Assembly (NCBI GenBank): GCA_001805105.1
Contig: MHEE01000001.1
Coordinates: 12,231-55,544, forward strand
DNA from: Nitrospirae bacterium GWF2_44_13
GTDB taxonomy: Bacteria; Nitrospirota; Thermodesulfovibrionia; Thermodesulfovibrionales; UBA1546
Direction of reading: 5' to 3'
Length of the DNA: 43,314 nt
Shown here: positions 1-7,781 of the stretch, in pieces
Layout: each line of letters opens with the position of its first letter
How positions within the stretch are numbered: position 1 is the stretch's first letter
The notes under the pieces: model-generated
Told to the model about the DNA's origin: nothing
Database searches by the model: none
The model's input: the letters and a program-made list of their open reading frames with translations, nothing else
Program-made: the position numbers and the translations under genes

Positions 1-2
1 CG

Positions 3-1241
3 CAGATATACGACTTCGGGAAAGAAGAACAGAATTATTTTATTTCAATGGAATATATAAGGGGCAAAGACCTTAAGGCAATACTCAAAAAAGTAAGATT
101 GGAAAGGAGAAAGCTGCCTGTTGCTATTGCAGTGTTCATAGCAAAAGAAGTCGCCACAGCCCTTGGTTATGCGCACAAACAGAAAGACAATACAGGCAAT
201 GACCTTAATATCATACACAGGGATATAAGCCCCCAGAATATTCTTGTTTCTTACGAGGGTGAGGTTAAAATTGTAGATTTCGGTATTGCAAAGGCAAGCA
301 CCCATTCAAAAACAACAACTGGGATGCTTAAGGGAAAACTCTCTTACATGTCTCCTGAACAGGCGTGGGGAAAGCCTGTGGACCACAGGTCAGACATATT
401 TTCGCTCGGTGTTGTGCTTTATGAAATGCTTACAGGCAGAAAGCTCTTTCAGGAAGATTCGGAGGTAGGCACGCTTGAAATGATCAGAAAGGCAAGAATT
501 GAGCCGCTGCCTTCCGCTGTTAATATGGACCTGCCTTCGGGCCTTGAAGCTAAAGTTTTAAAAGCGCTGGCAAGGGAGGCGTCAGAGCGTTATCAAAATG
601 CCTCTGATATGGAACTAGACCTCTGGGGTGCGTCGGTTAATGTCCTTGATGGCAACCCTGTATTGGCCCTAAAACAATATATGAATGATTTGTTTAGAAG
701 CGAAATGGAATCTGAGCGCATGGCGGAAAAAATTGTTTCTTTAAAACTTGAAAAGGAACTGACCGCGGGAAAAGAGGAACCCGCAGGAGAAAATAAGTCT
801 TATATAGCCTATGGGACATCTTCAGAAAGTTATAAACCTGAAAAGCCAAAGAAGAAGGAAAAGCCTGTTAAACCTGTCAGGGCCTCAATGCCCAGAAGAC
901 GCGGCTGCTGCAGCTGCATAATTTTTTTGGCGCTTGCTGTTTCTATAATAGCCGGAGTATTTTTGTTCCCGTCTTATAAAGACAAGATTATCCCTTCATT
1001 TTCTCAGGAGTGGTTTAAAAAGATTCCTTCTATAAATTTGAAAACCTTGAAGTCATGGATAGGGAAAACCGATACTCCATCCGAATCACTTGACATTGCC
1101 ATCACGCTGAAAAGCGGCAGAAAACTTTTCTGGAGTAATTATTTTGAAGAGGCAGACAGCTATTGCACGCAGAAGGACGAGGGCAAAGTTTGCATCCCTA
1201 AAGATGATGTCGCTGCAATTTATTCCGTTAGAAAGCCTTAG
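3..1241 (+). CDS. Ser/Thr protein kinase, membrane-anchored, 5' end cut off
   Basis: Eukaryotic-type (Hanks) protein kinase that would phosphorylate Ser/Thr on partner proteins. The reading frame is open from base 3, so the ATP-binding glycine loop lies outside the window. Visible motifs are the catalytic loop HRDISPQNILV (around base 220), the DFG motif in DFGIAKA (around 280), and an SPEQ variant of the APE motif (around 355), all with catalytic residues intact. After about 280 kinase residues comes a Lys/Pro-rich linker, then a basic Cys-rich stretch (RRRGCCSC) and one hydrophobic segment (bases 905-970) that should be the membrane anchor, leaving a short extracytoplasmic C-terminus of about 90 residues. 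That tail has no sensor domain I recognise. The kinase call is firm; substrate and signal are unknown. Confidence 0.93.
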   Translation, partial: QIYDFGKEEQNYFISMEYIRGKDLKAILKKVRLERRKLPVAIAVFIAKEVATALGYAHKQKDNTGNDLNIIHRDISPQNILVSYEGEVKIVDFGIAKASTHSKTTTGMLKGKLSYMSPEQAWGKPVDHRSDIFSLGVVLYEMLTGRKLFQEDSEVGTLEMIRKARIEPLPSAVNMDLPSGLEAKVLKALAREASERYQNASDMELDLWGASVNVLDGNPVLALKQYMNDLFRSEMESERMAEKIVSLKLEKELTAGKEEPAGENKSYIAYGTSSESYKPEKPKKKEKPVKPVRASMPRRRGCCSCIIFLALAVSIIAGVFLFPSYKDKIIPSFSQEWFKKIPSINLKTLKSWIGKTDTPSESLDIAITLKSGRKLFWSNYFEEADSYCTQKDEGKVCIPKDDVAAIYSVRKP

Positions 1242-1305
1242 CCTTTCTAACAGGGTTGGGGTGCTTGGCAAAAATAGGCGTGAAGATGTTAGAATCCTCA
1301 ATCTT

Positions 1306-2010
1306 ATGTCATATAAAAGCATAAAGGACTGGCCCGAAGAAGAAAGACCGAGAGAAAGGCTTCTCAGTATGGGGGCATCTAACATGTCAGCCGCACAGCT
1401 TCTCGCTATTATACTGAGGACAGGCGGCGGCGGAAAGAGCGCAATAGATCTCGCGATGGAGATGCTGGACTCTTTAAAGAATCTGAAAAATATGGAAAGC
1501 GCATCAATAAAAGAGCTCGCTTCCTTTAAAGGCATCGGTAATGCAAAAGCAGCACAGATTAAGGCCGCATTTGAATTAGGGAGGAGACTCTTTATGGAAC
1601 GCGACGTTAAAGGCCCTGTGTTCTCTTCAAGTAATGATGTGTATTCTTATTATTATCCGCTTGTAAGAGACTTTAAAAAAGAAATTCTTTTTTGCGCGAT
1701 GCTGGATGCAAAAAACAGGATATTCAGGGATTGCAGGATTTCCGAGGGGACGCTTACAAATTCTCTCATTCATCCGAGGGAGGCGTTTAAGAACGCAATA
1801 AAGGAGTCGGCGGCATCAGTTATCTTTATACATAACCATCCAAGCGGAGACCCTGCGCCAAGCCGCGAGGACATAGCAATAACCGAGAGGCTTGTGCAGA
1901 CAGGCGAGATTGTAGGCATAAAGGTTCTGGACCATGTGATAATAGGGGACGGCAGGCACACAAGTCTTATGGATGACGGATATATCAGGAGAATTCAAAA
2001 TGCAAAATGA
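1306..2010 (+). CDS. radC: RadC-like JAB/MPN metalloprotease-fold protein
   Basis: RadC family protein (234 residues, normal length). The N-terminal part has helix-hairpin-helix character (FKGIGNAKAAQI, about residues 74-85). The C-terminal MPN/JAMM domain carries the zinc motif HNHPSGDP (His176, His178, Asp182). The true cellular role of RadC is unsettled; the historical DNA-repair label is weak. I start at the ATG giving MSYKSIKDWP, where family similarity begins. An in-frame GTG at 1261 would add 15 unrelated residues, and neither start has a strong ribosome site. The open frame overlaps the end of the kinase gene only if longer starts are used. The last residues (RIQNAK) come from a short repeat tract. 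Confidence 0.93.
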   Translation: MSYKSIKDWPEEERPRERLLSMGASNMSAAQLLAIILRTGGGGKSAIDLAMEMLDSLKNLKNMESASIKELASFKGIGNAKAAQIKAAFELGRRLFMERDVKGPVFSSSNDVYSYYYPLVRDFKKEILFCAMLDAKNRIFRDCRISEGTLTNSLIHPREAFKNAIKESAASVIFIHNHPSGDPAPSREDIAITERLVQTGEIVGIKVLDHVIIGDGRHTSLMDDGYIRRIQNAK

Positions 2011-2030
2011 AAAATTCAAAAAATTTGATT
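1991..2030 (+). repeat. Degenerate heptamer tract at radC 3' end
   Basis: A/T-rich near-tandem units of about 7 bp of the type ATTCAAA/ATGCAAA/ATGAAAA. The tract spans the radC stop codon and supplies its last residues. It resembles the ATTCAAA-type arrays at 37437, 42368 and 35325 but is more degenerate. Confidence 0.5.
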
Positions 2031-2049
2031 TTAAAGCTGGAGGGGTTTA

Positions 2050-2655
2050 ATGCCGAAGATAAAGAGGGCAATTTTAAGCGTGTCAAACAAAAAGGGGCTG
2101 GCTGAGTTCGCAAAGGCGCTTCATTCATTAGGTGTTGAGATACTGTCAACGGGAGGCACTGCAAAGGCGCTGCGGGATGCAGGTGTTCCGGTGAAAGACG
2201 TCTCTGATTACACAGGATTCCCGGAGATGCTTGACGGCAGGCTGAAAACACTGCATCCGAAAGTTCACGGTGGCCTTCTTTCAAGGAGGGACAACCCGAA
2301 AGATATGGAGGATATAAAAGAATACGGCATAGAGTTGATAGACATGGTTGTTGTAAATCTTTATCCCTTTGAGGAGACTGTGGCAAAACCTGGCGTTGCA
2401 TTTGCAGAGGCGATAGAAAATATAGATATAGGCGGGCCCACAATGCTTCGTTCTGCCTCAAAAAATTTTAAGGACGTTGCGGTAGTGACAGACTTTAACG
2501 ACTATGGCAGTATTATTAAGGAGATGAAAGAGCTTGAAGGAGACCTCAGTTACAAGAGACGGCTTGAACTTGCGAAAAAGGTCTTCAGGCTTACATCAAG
2601 GTATGACAATGCAATAGCCGATTACCTAACGAAAGCAGAGGAAGAGAATAAATGA
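2050..2655 (+). CDS. purH: Stand-alone IMP cyclohydrolase (N-terminal PurH domain only)
   Basis: Converts FAICAR to IMP, the last step of purine synthesis. The protein (201 residues) matches the MGS-like N-terminal domain of PurH from start to end: STGGT near residue 36, the [10 protein letters not shown] segment near 62, and [11 protein letters not shown] near 127. It stops right after the domain ([11 protein letters not shown]). Bifunctional PurH is usually above 500 residues, so the AICAR transformylase half is absent here. The stop is followed by a repeat and purD, with no remnant of the second domain, so this looks like a naturally split enzyme and not a frameshift. A good ribosome site (GGAGGGG) precedes the ATG. 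It lies with purD and purE. Confidence 0.9.
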   Translation: MPKIKRAILSVSNKKGLAEFAKALHSLGVEILSTGGTAKALRDAGVPVKDVSDYTGFPEMLDGRLKTLHPKVHGGLLSRRDNPKDMEDIKEYGIELIDMVVVNLYPFEETVAKPGVAFAEAIENIDIGGPTMLRSASKNFKDVAVVTDFNDYGSIIKEMKELEGDLSYKRRLELAKKVFRLTSRYDNAIADYLTKAEEENK

Positions 2656-2714
2656 TACAGGATTCAAGATACAAGATTCAGGATAAAAAATCATGCATCA
2701 TGTATCGTGCATCT
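2654..2714 (+). repeat. Composite heptamer repeat between purH and purD
   Basis: Four GATACAG/GATTCAA-type 7-bp units, then the A-rich core GGATAAAAAATCA, then three TGCATCA/TGTATCG-type 7-bp units. The same plan and nearly the same sequence occur, in opposite orientation, inside queC (12218) and inside the BPL_N-like gene (25134). Confidence 0.85.
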
Positions 2715-2734
2715 AATTTTTGGGGGGATTGGGA

Positions 2735-4036
2735 ATGAAGGTTCTTGTTATCGGCGCCGGCGGGAGAGAGCATGCTATTGTCTGGAAGCTTGCTCAGAGC
2801 AGACATGCAGAAAAAATATTCTGCTGTCCGGGGAACGCGGGCATTTCGGAGCTGGCGGAATGCATAAGCTTTGATGACAACAACTTTGATTCGCTTGTTG
2901 ATTTTGCCAGATACGAGGGAATTGACCTGACGATTGTAGGGCCTGAGGCGCCGTTATCAAGAGGCATTGTTGATGTGTTTGAGAAAAACGGCAGGAAGAT
3001 AGTCGGGCCTAACATGAAGGCAGCACAGCTTGAGGGCAGCAAGGTGTTTGCAAAAGACCTTATGAGACGGTACGGGATACCAACCGCAGAGTATAAGGCA
3101 TTTACTTCCTATCTTCATGCGGAAGATTATGTGCGCATGAAAGGCGCTCCCATTGTCATAAAGGCAGACGGGCTTGCAGCGGGGAAAGGCGTGATAGTAG
3201 CAGAAACAGTTGATGAGGCAATAGCAGGGCTTAAACTTATAATGAAAGACCGGGCATTCGGGGATGCAGGCAATAAAGTATTGGTTGAAGAATGTATCCG
3301 TGGCGAAGAGGCGTCCTTCATGGCGTTCACTGACGGGAAAACAATACTTCCGATGGTAAGCGCTCAGGACCACAAGCGGATTTTTGACGGGGATAAGGGG
3401 CCCAATACCGGCGGTATGGGAGCATACAGCCCTGCCCCTGTGATTACGCCGGAGATTGAATCAATTGTGATGGAAAAGATAATGCGCCCGGTAATAAAGG
3501 GATTGCAGTCAGAGGGGATAAAATACAAAGGGATACTCTACGCAGGCCTTATGATAAAAGAAAATAAACCATACGCTCTGGAGTTTAACTGCAGGCTTGG
3601 AGATCCCGAGGCCCAGCCTGTTCTCACAAGGCTTAAAACAGACTTGGTGGATGTTGCCCTTGCCATAGCCGATGAAAAATTATCAGGTGTCAATCTTGAA
3701 TGGAAACCGGAGCATTCAGTATGTATTGTAATAGCGTCAAAGGGCTATCCGGGCGCATATGAAAAAGGCAGGGCCATAGAAGGGCTCCATGATGTCAAAA
3801 AAATGGATGATGTCTTTGTTTTTCATTCAGGCACATCATTTAATGACAATAAAGTTATCACATCAGGCGGAAGGGTGCTCGGGGTAACAGCGCTTGGCAG
3901 GGACATAAGGGATGCAAAAAGTAAAGCGTATAATGCCACAGAAAAGATTCATTTTAAGGGAATGCATTACCGGAGGGATATTGCCGACAGGGCAATAAAC
4001 AATAGTTTTGACAGTGCCAGTGAACAGTGTCAGTAA
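2735..4036 (+). CDS. purD: Phosphoribosylamine-glycine ligase (GAR synthetase)
   Basis: ATP-dependent ligation of glycine to phosphoribosylamine, the second step of purine synthesis. The protein is 433 residues, typical for PurD. It shows the N-terminal GAGGREHA motif, the ATP-grasp segment IKADGLAAGKGV, GPNTGGMGAYSPAP, and the metal-binding EFNCRLGDPEAQP. I use the ATG at 2735, preceded by GGGGGGATTGGGA; an in-frame TTG at 2720 falls in the upstream repeat and would weaken the ribosome site. The last dozen residues (ending FDSASEQCQ) are encoded by a repeat tract and are unlikely to be functional. Confidence 0.96.
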   Translation: MKVLVIGAGGREHAIVWKLAQSRHAEKIFCCPGNAGISELAECISFDDNNFDSLVDFARYEGIDLTIVGPEAPLSRGIVDVFEKNGRKIVGPNMKAAQLEGSKVFAKDLMRRYGIPTAEYKAFTSYLHAEDYVRMKGAPIVIKADGLAAGKGVIVAETVDEAIAGLKLIMKDRAFGDAGNKVLVEECIRGEEASFMAFTDGKTILPMVSAQDHKRIFDGDKGPNTGGMGAYSPAPVITPEIESIVMEKIMRPVIKGLQSEGIKYKGILYAGLMIKENKPYALEFNCRLGDPEAQPVLTRLKTDLVDVALAIADEKLSGVNLEWKPEHSVCIVIASKGYPGAYEKGRAIEGLHDVKKMDDVFVFHSGTSFNDNKVITSGGRVLGVTALGRDIRDAKSKAYNATEKIHFKGMHYRRDIADRAINNSFDSASEQCQ

Positions 4037-4095
4037 AAATTGTCAACTGACACAGACACTGTTCACTGACACTGTAAGGCACTGACCACTGACTC
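4010..4095 (+). repeat. Heptamer repeat spanning the purD stop codon
   Basis: Units of the type CAGTGAA/CAGTGTC, then AAAAATTGTCA, then units of the opposite sense (ACTGACA, CTGTTCACTG). The two arms are largely inverted to one another, so the transcript could fold into a long imperfect hairpin between purD and purE. No T-run follows, so it is not a classical terminator. A related tract is at 21178. Confidence 0.75.
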
Positions 4096-4109
4096 AATGG
4101 AGGTTATTT

Positions 4110-4604
4110 ATGAAACCAAAGGTTCTGATAATAATGGGAAGCGATTCGGATTTGCCGGTTATGGAGGAAACAGAAAAGATATTGAAAGCATTCGGAATCT
4201 CCTCTGAAACTACAATAGCGTCAGCGCATCGTTCACCTGAGAGGGCGGTAAAGCTTGCAAAGGGCGCAGAGAAAAAGGGGGTTGAAGTAATTATTGCAGG
4301 CGCAGGCGCGGCAGCGCACCTTGCCGGAGTTATTGCAGCGCACACAATACTTCCTGTGATAGGCGTCCCCATTAATTCGTCTCCTCTTCAGGGCTTTGAT
4401 GCCCTCTTTTCCACAGTGCAGATGCCTCCCGGAATTCCTGTCGCAACGATGGCTGTTGGGACGGCAGGCGCAAAGAATGCGGCAATCTTTGCCGCAGAGA
4501 TTATTGGAAGGAAGGATGCAAAGATTGTAAGGCAATTGAAAGAGCATAAAAAAAGGCTTGAAGAGGAAGTTGAGAGGAAGGCAAAGACGCTTAGGAGAAA
4601 GTAA
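4110..4604 (+). CDS. purE: N5-carboxyaminoimidazole ribonucleotide mutase
   Basis: Class I PurE, which converts N5-CAIR to CAIR in purine synthesis. At 164 residues it is the normal small-subunit length. The family signature is clear: MGSDSDLPVM at the N-terminus (GSDSD phosphate loop), SAHRSPER around residue 40, the glycine-rich AGAGAAAHLAGV, and GVPINSSPLQGFDAL. A strong ribosome site (GGAGG) lies upstream. The stop overlaps the next start codon by one base, so the DUF89 gene is very probably co-translated. A partner purK is not in the window. Confidence 0.96.
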   Translation: MKPKVLIIMGSDSDLPVMEETEKILKAFGISSETTIASAHRSPERAVKLAKGAEKKGVEVIIAGAGAAAHLAGVIAAHTILPVIGVPINSSPLQGFDALFSTVQMPPGIPVATMAVGTAGAKNAAIFAAEIIGRKDAKIVRQLKEHKKRLEEEVERKAKTLRRK

Positions 4605-5479
4605 TGCGGGTTCATCTGGACTGTTATCCCTGTTTTCTCAGGCAGGCTATTATTGCGGCAAGGCTCGGGACAAAAGACAATGAAAAAAGAGAATATGTTC
4701 TCAAAAAAATAGCGGCTGCTATCGGAGAAGTTGATACTTCAAAGACCCCTGCCCATGCAACTACCTTTCTCCACAGAGAGATACGGAATCTTATGGGCGG
4801 AGATCCGTTTAAAGACATAAAAGCAGAATACAATCAGATTGCTTTAACCCTCTACCCCTTATTAAAAAGGCGTGTTGAGGAGAGCCCTGATCCGCTGTGG
4901 ACTGCATCGCGCCTTGCAATCGCCGGCAATGTTATTGACTTTGGCATATTCACTTCCGTGGACATTGAAGGAACAGTAGAGAGGGCATTAAGAGGCCCTA
5001 TAATAGTTGATGATTATCCGGCGTTTAAGGATGAAGTTAAGCTGCATGATAAAATCCTTTACCTGCTTGACAATGCCGGCGAGATAGTCTTTGACAGAAT
5101 TCTTATAGAGGCCCTTGTTTCTCACGGCAAAAAAGTAACCGCAGTTGTAAAAGGGTCGGATGTTATAAACGATTCAACAATGCAGGACGCACGTGAAACG
5201 CATCTGACAAAAACCTGCCATGTCATAGACAATGGTTCTGACGCCGTAGGAACCATACTGGAATGGACGTCAGAAAAATTCCAGAGCGATTTCGCAAACG
5301 CCTCCCTTATTATCAGCAAAGGACAGGGTAATTTTGAGACGTTAATGGGGTCTCAAAAAAGAATATTCTTCCTCTTTCAGTCCAAATGCGACGCAGTTTC
5401 AAAAGAACTGGGACTTTCTAAGGGGTCTATGCTTTTAAGAAAATCCTGGCCTGCCTGTATAGCTGGAAAAGTTAGATAG
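4604..5479 (+). CDS. DUF89 / ARMT1-like damage-control phosphatase family protein
   Basis: DUF89-family protein, 291 residues. It begins with the characteristic CYPCFLRQA motif (Cys7, Cys10). The C-terminal part holds the metal and phosphate site motifs DNAGEIVFD (about residue 155) and the SKGQGNFETL segment (about 242). Family members are metal-dependent phosphatases thought to remove damaged or over-phosphorylated metabolites such as sugar phosphates. A link to phosphoribosyl intermediates is suggested only by its one-base overlap (TAATG) with purE. The exact substrate is unknown. Confidence 0.87.
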   Translation: MRVHLDCYPCFLRQAIIAARLGTKDNEKREYVLKKIAAAIGEVDTSKTPAHATTFLHREIRNLMGGDPFKDIKAEYNQIALTLYPLLKRRVEESPDPLWTASRLAIAGNVIDFGIFTSVDIEGTVERALRGPIIVDDYPAFKDEVKLHDKILYLLDNAGEIVFDRILIEALVSHGKKVTAVVKGSDVINDSTMQDARETHLTKTCHVIDNGSDAVGTILEWTSEKFQSDFANASLIISKGQGNFETLMGSQKRIFFLFQSKCDAVSKELGLSKGSMLLRKSWPACIAGKVR

Positions 5480-5481
5480 GT

Positions 5482-5814
5482 CTATCTTCTTCCGCCGGGC
5501 CTTCTTTCCCTGCTGAATCCACCTCTTTCTCTTGATGGGCCGCCACGGCTGCCGCGATCCCTTTCGCCCTGCGGCTTTGCTTCGTTGACCACAATGTTCC
5601 TATCCATGAAACTGCTGTTGTTCAGCAGTTCTATTGCCTTCTGTGCCTCTTCGTCTGAGTTCATCTCAACGAAGCCAAAACCTCTTGGTCTGCCTGTAGC
5701 GGCATCCGTTATCAGTTTTGTGGACGCTACTGTTCCTGCCTTTGAAAACAGTTCTTTCAGGTCCTCTTCCGATGCCTGAAACGAGATATTCCCTACATAA
5801 AGTCTATTACCCAT
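5482..5814 (-). CDS. RRM-type RNA-binding protein
   Basis: Small RNA-binding protein (110 residues) with one RRM: RNP2 LYVGNI at residues 4-9 and RNP1 RGFGFVEM around residue 46. A C-terminal Arg/Gly/Ser-rich tail follows (repeated RERGG-like motifs). Such glycine-rich RRM proteins in bacteria are often linked to cold or stress responses; that role is inferred here. The start is the ATG at 5814, giving MGNRLYVGN, preceded by GGGAGGAAGC; the longer frame only adds GTG-type codons inside the ribosome site. The gene is convergent with the DUF89 gene, two bases apart. Its leader contains a terminator-like hairpin just before the ribosome site. Confidence 0.95.
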   Translation of the reverse strand: MGNRLYVGNISFQASEEDLKELFSKAGTVASTKLITDAATGRPRGFGFVEMNSDEEAQKAIELLNNSSFMDRNIVVNEAKPQGERDRGSRGGPSRERGGFSRERRPGGRR

Positions 5815-5823
5815 GCTTCCTCC

Positions 5824-5855
5824 CAAAAATAAAATCCCAGAGCTGATGCCCTGGG
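5824..5855 (-). terminator. Attenuator-like hairpin in the leader of the RRM gene
   Basis: Read on the minus strand: an 8-bp stem CCCAGGGC / GCTCTGGG (one G-T wobble) with loop ATCA, followed at once by ATTTTATTTTT and then the ribosome site GGGAGG. This has the form of an intrinsic terminator but lies in the 5' leader of the gene it precedes, with no upstream gene on that strand. It is best read as a transcription attenuator. Confidence 0.7.
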
Positions 5856-5911
5856 TGATGCTTGTATATTACCTGGCTCAATATCATAAATAATACAATG
5901 CGGCTAAACTA

Positions 5912-5940
5912 AATATGCCAGTAATTGCAATCTTTGTCAA
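5912..5940 (-). promoter_or_regulatory. Putative sigma70 promoter of the RRM gene
   Basis: Minus-strand TTGACA (5940-5935), 17-bp spacer, then CATATT (5917-5912, four of six consensus bases). It predicts a leader of about 90 nt that would contain the attenuator-like hairpin. Confidence 0.5.
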
Positions 5941-6138
5941 GAGAAAATTATAATGATGACCCTTATAGTGTATTTGCCCCTTGGAGTTCCCCCGGCTTAG
6001 TAGACACGTTTAAAGGTAAAATTATAAGCAAAGGAGGAAGTGTCTATGTCGAACCGGAGGTTTACAGACAGTTTAGCATCTCTTGAGAATAGGACATTAT
6101 CATGTTGGCGTTACAGTGCGAATTGTCACAGGTTTTGT
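5941..6138. other. Gene-free stretch; possible IS-end remnant with a 43-codon ORF
   Basis: No conserved gene is seen. The segment from about 5966 has TAGACAC and GTGTCTA about 34 bp apart, and a strong ribosome site (AAGGAGGAAG) before ATG at 6046. That ATG opens a 43-codon frame (to 6177) beginning MSNRRFT and then losing any family resemblance. The arrangement recalls the left end and first codons of an IS3-type orfA, but the match is only impressionistic. It could equally be a random short ORF. Confidence 0.25.
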
Positions 6139-6168
6139 TTGACATCACGCTTTTGTTTCTTATATGCT
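6139..6168 (+). promoter_or_regulatory. Putative sigma70 promoter for the DUF47-pit operon
   Basis: TTGACA at 6139, 18-bp spacer, TATGCT at 6163. Transcription would start near 6175, which places the ATG at 6164 inside the promoter and favours translation from the ATG at 6188 with a leader of only about a dozen bases. Confidence 0.55.
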
Positions 6169-6187
6169 ATTAAATAACAAAACAGAT

Positions 6188-6805
6188 ATGAAATTCTTTC
6201 CTAAAGAAATAGACTTTTTCGAGATATTTGACCGGGCGGCATTAAATGTCACAAAGGCAGCCACTCTCCTTGTTTCTCTAATGGAAAACTTTGACAATGT
6301 CGATGCGAGGGCCAAGGAGATATATGAGGTTGAGCAGGACGGCGATATGCTGACCCACGATATAATGAAAAAGCTCAACAAGACCTTTATCACCCCCATA
6401 GACAGAGAAGATTTACATGCCCTTGCCTCAAGCCTTGATGACGTCCTTGATCTGATATGGGCTTCTGTTGACAGGCTGTCTGTTTTTAAGATAACCGAAC
6501 CGACAAAAGAGGCCCTTGCAATGTCCAAGGACCTTCTTGCAACCGCCGAGGTAATTCATAAGGCAATACATAAATTAAAGGAAAAAAATTATTCTTATGT
6601 TCAGGAGTACTGCATTGAGATAAACAGGCTGGAAAACAGGATAGACAGAGCATTCAGGGATGCGCTCGGAGCGCTTTTTGACGATATGAAAGACCCTATC
6701 CTTATAATAAAGTGGAAAGAGATATACGAACATCTTGAGGATGCGTCCGACAAGTGCGAAGATGTAGCCAATGTCCTTGAAGCCATAGTCCTGAAGCATG
6801 CTTGA
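6188..6805 (+). CDS. DUF47 (PhoU-like) protein, partner of phosphate transporter
   Basis: DUF47/PhoU-related helical protein (205 residues) of the kind encoded next to Pit transporters and thought to modulate phosphate uptake. The N-terminus MKFFPKEIDFFEIFDRAA is the family's usual beginning. Acidic helices with metal-binding type motifs follow (EVEQDGDMLTHDI around residue 45; EDASDKCEDVANVLE near the C-terminus). I choose the start at 6188 because of this match and because a promoter overlaps the earlier ATG at 6164. The end overlaps pit by 8 bases, indicating one operon. Confidence 0.9.
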   Translation: MKFFPKEIDFFEIFDRAALNVTKAATLLVSLMENFDNVDARAKEIYEVEQDGDMLTHDIMKKLNKTFITPIDREDLHALASSLDDVLDLIWASVDRLSVFKITEPTKEALAMSKDLLATAEVIHKAIHKLKEKNYSYVQEYCIEINRLENRIDRAFRDALGALFDDMKDPILIIKWKEIYEHLEDASDKCEDVANVLEAIVLKHA

Positions 6806-7781
6806 AGTAATAATCCTCATTGTAATACTTGCCATTCTTTTCGATGTAAGCAACGGGTGGAACGATTCTGCAAATGCGATTGCAACCGTAGTTTCAACGA
6901 GAGTATTGAGTCCCACAAAGGCAGTCCTGCTTGCGGGAGGGATGAATATCCTCGGAGCTTTTTTTACAACAGCAGTTGCAAAGACAATAGGCAAGGACGT
7001 GGTGGATCCAAAGGCTGTGACAGAGGTCGTTGTGGCAGCAGCGCTTTTTTCAGGATTTGCATGGAATACAGCAATGACAAAATTTGGCCTTCCGGTAAGC
7101 GCATCGCACGCACTTATCGGGGGTCTTATTGGCGCGTCCGTATCATACGGTGGCGTTGGCATTCTCAATGCATCAGGTCTCGTTAAGATATTCTCTTCAT
7201 TGCTCTTGTCCCCGGTCTTAGGAATAATCTTAGGATTTTTTATAATGAAGATGATATTAAAGTTTTTCGGGACTCTGCCATCAGGCACTGTTAATAAGCA
7301 TTTTGGACGATTGCAACTGCTTTCATCGGCCTTTATGGCATTCAGCCATGGCTCTAACGATGCGCAGAAGGTTATGGGGATAATTACTCTTTCACTTGTG
7401 AGCGGAGGCATTCTGAATTCTGTGGAGGTTCCATTCTGGGTCATATTGATATGCGCCGTTGCTATGGGTCTTGGCACAGCTTTTGGCGGCTGGAAGGTTA
7501 TTAAAACAATTGGCGTTAATATGTTAAAACTGGAACCGGTCCATGGTTTTGCAGCCGAGACATCAGCCACCGCTATTATTCTTGGCGCAAGTCAATTTGG
7601 CCTTCCTGTAAGCACAACGCATGTGATTGCTACGGCGATAATGGGTGTCGGGGCAACGAAAAGGCTGTCTGCAATAAGATGGGGAATTGCAGGCAAGATT
7701 GTCCTTGCATGGGTTTTTACTTTACCTGCATGTTCTTTATTAGCATGGCTTATATGTAAAATAGCTATCGCATTGAAGTAA
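6798..7781 (+). CDS. pit: PiT-family inorganic phosphate transporter
   Basis: Integral-membrane phosphate permease (327 residues, about nine to ten hydrophobic segments). It contains both copies of the PiT signature: GWNDSANAIATVVSTR near residue 20 and SHGSNDAQKVMGI near residue 184. The paired SASHALIGGLIGA and STTHVIATAIMGVGA motifs are the family's inverted repeats. It overlaps the DUF47 gene by 8 bases and the following exported protein by one base. Low-affinity phosphate (possibly metal-phosphate) uptake at the inner membrane is expected. A 331-codon frame on the opposite strand is a shadow. Confidence 0.95.
   Translation: MLEVIILIVILAILFDVSNGWNDSANAIATVVSTRVLSPTKAVLLAGGMNILGAFFTTAVAKTIGKDVVDPKAVTEVVVAAALFSGFAWNTAMTKFGLPVSASHALIGGLIGASVSYGGVGILNASGLVKIFSSLLLSPVLGIILGFFIMKMILKFFGTLPSGTVNKHFGRLQLLSSAFMAFSHGSNDAQKVMGIITLSLVSGGILNSVEVPFWVILICAVAMGLGTAFGGWKVIKTIGVNMLKLEPVHGFAAETSATAIILGASQFGLPVSTTHVIATAIMGVGATKRLSAIRWGIAGKIVLAWVFTLPACSLLAWLICKIAIALK

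Noticed and set aside
1144-1305. Longer radC start overlapping the kinase gene
   Set aside because: The added 54 residues lie mostly inside the kinase coding sequence and match no RadC protein.
1086-1535. 149-codon minus-strand frame over the kinase-radC junction
   Set aside because: Antisense to two recognised genes, with no motif of its own.
2050-2655. purH considered as a frameshifted or truncated pseudogene
   Set aside because: The frame ends at a natural domain boundary and no AICAR transformylase remnant follows in any frame before purD.
6046-6177. 43-codon frame MSNRRFT... as a real small gene
   Set aside because: It has a good ribosome site, but composition after the first codons is unlike a folded protein and it runs through the promoter of the DUF47 gene; kept only as a possible IS remnant.
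6575-7570. 331-codon open frame opposite pit
   Set aside because: It is the antisense shadow of the strongly conserved pit gene, has low-complexity Pro/Thr/Ile composition, no ribosome site and no family resemblance.
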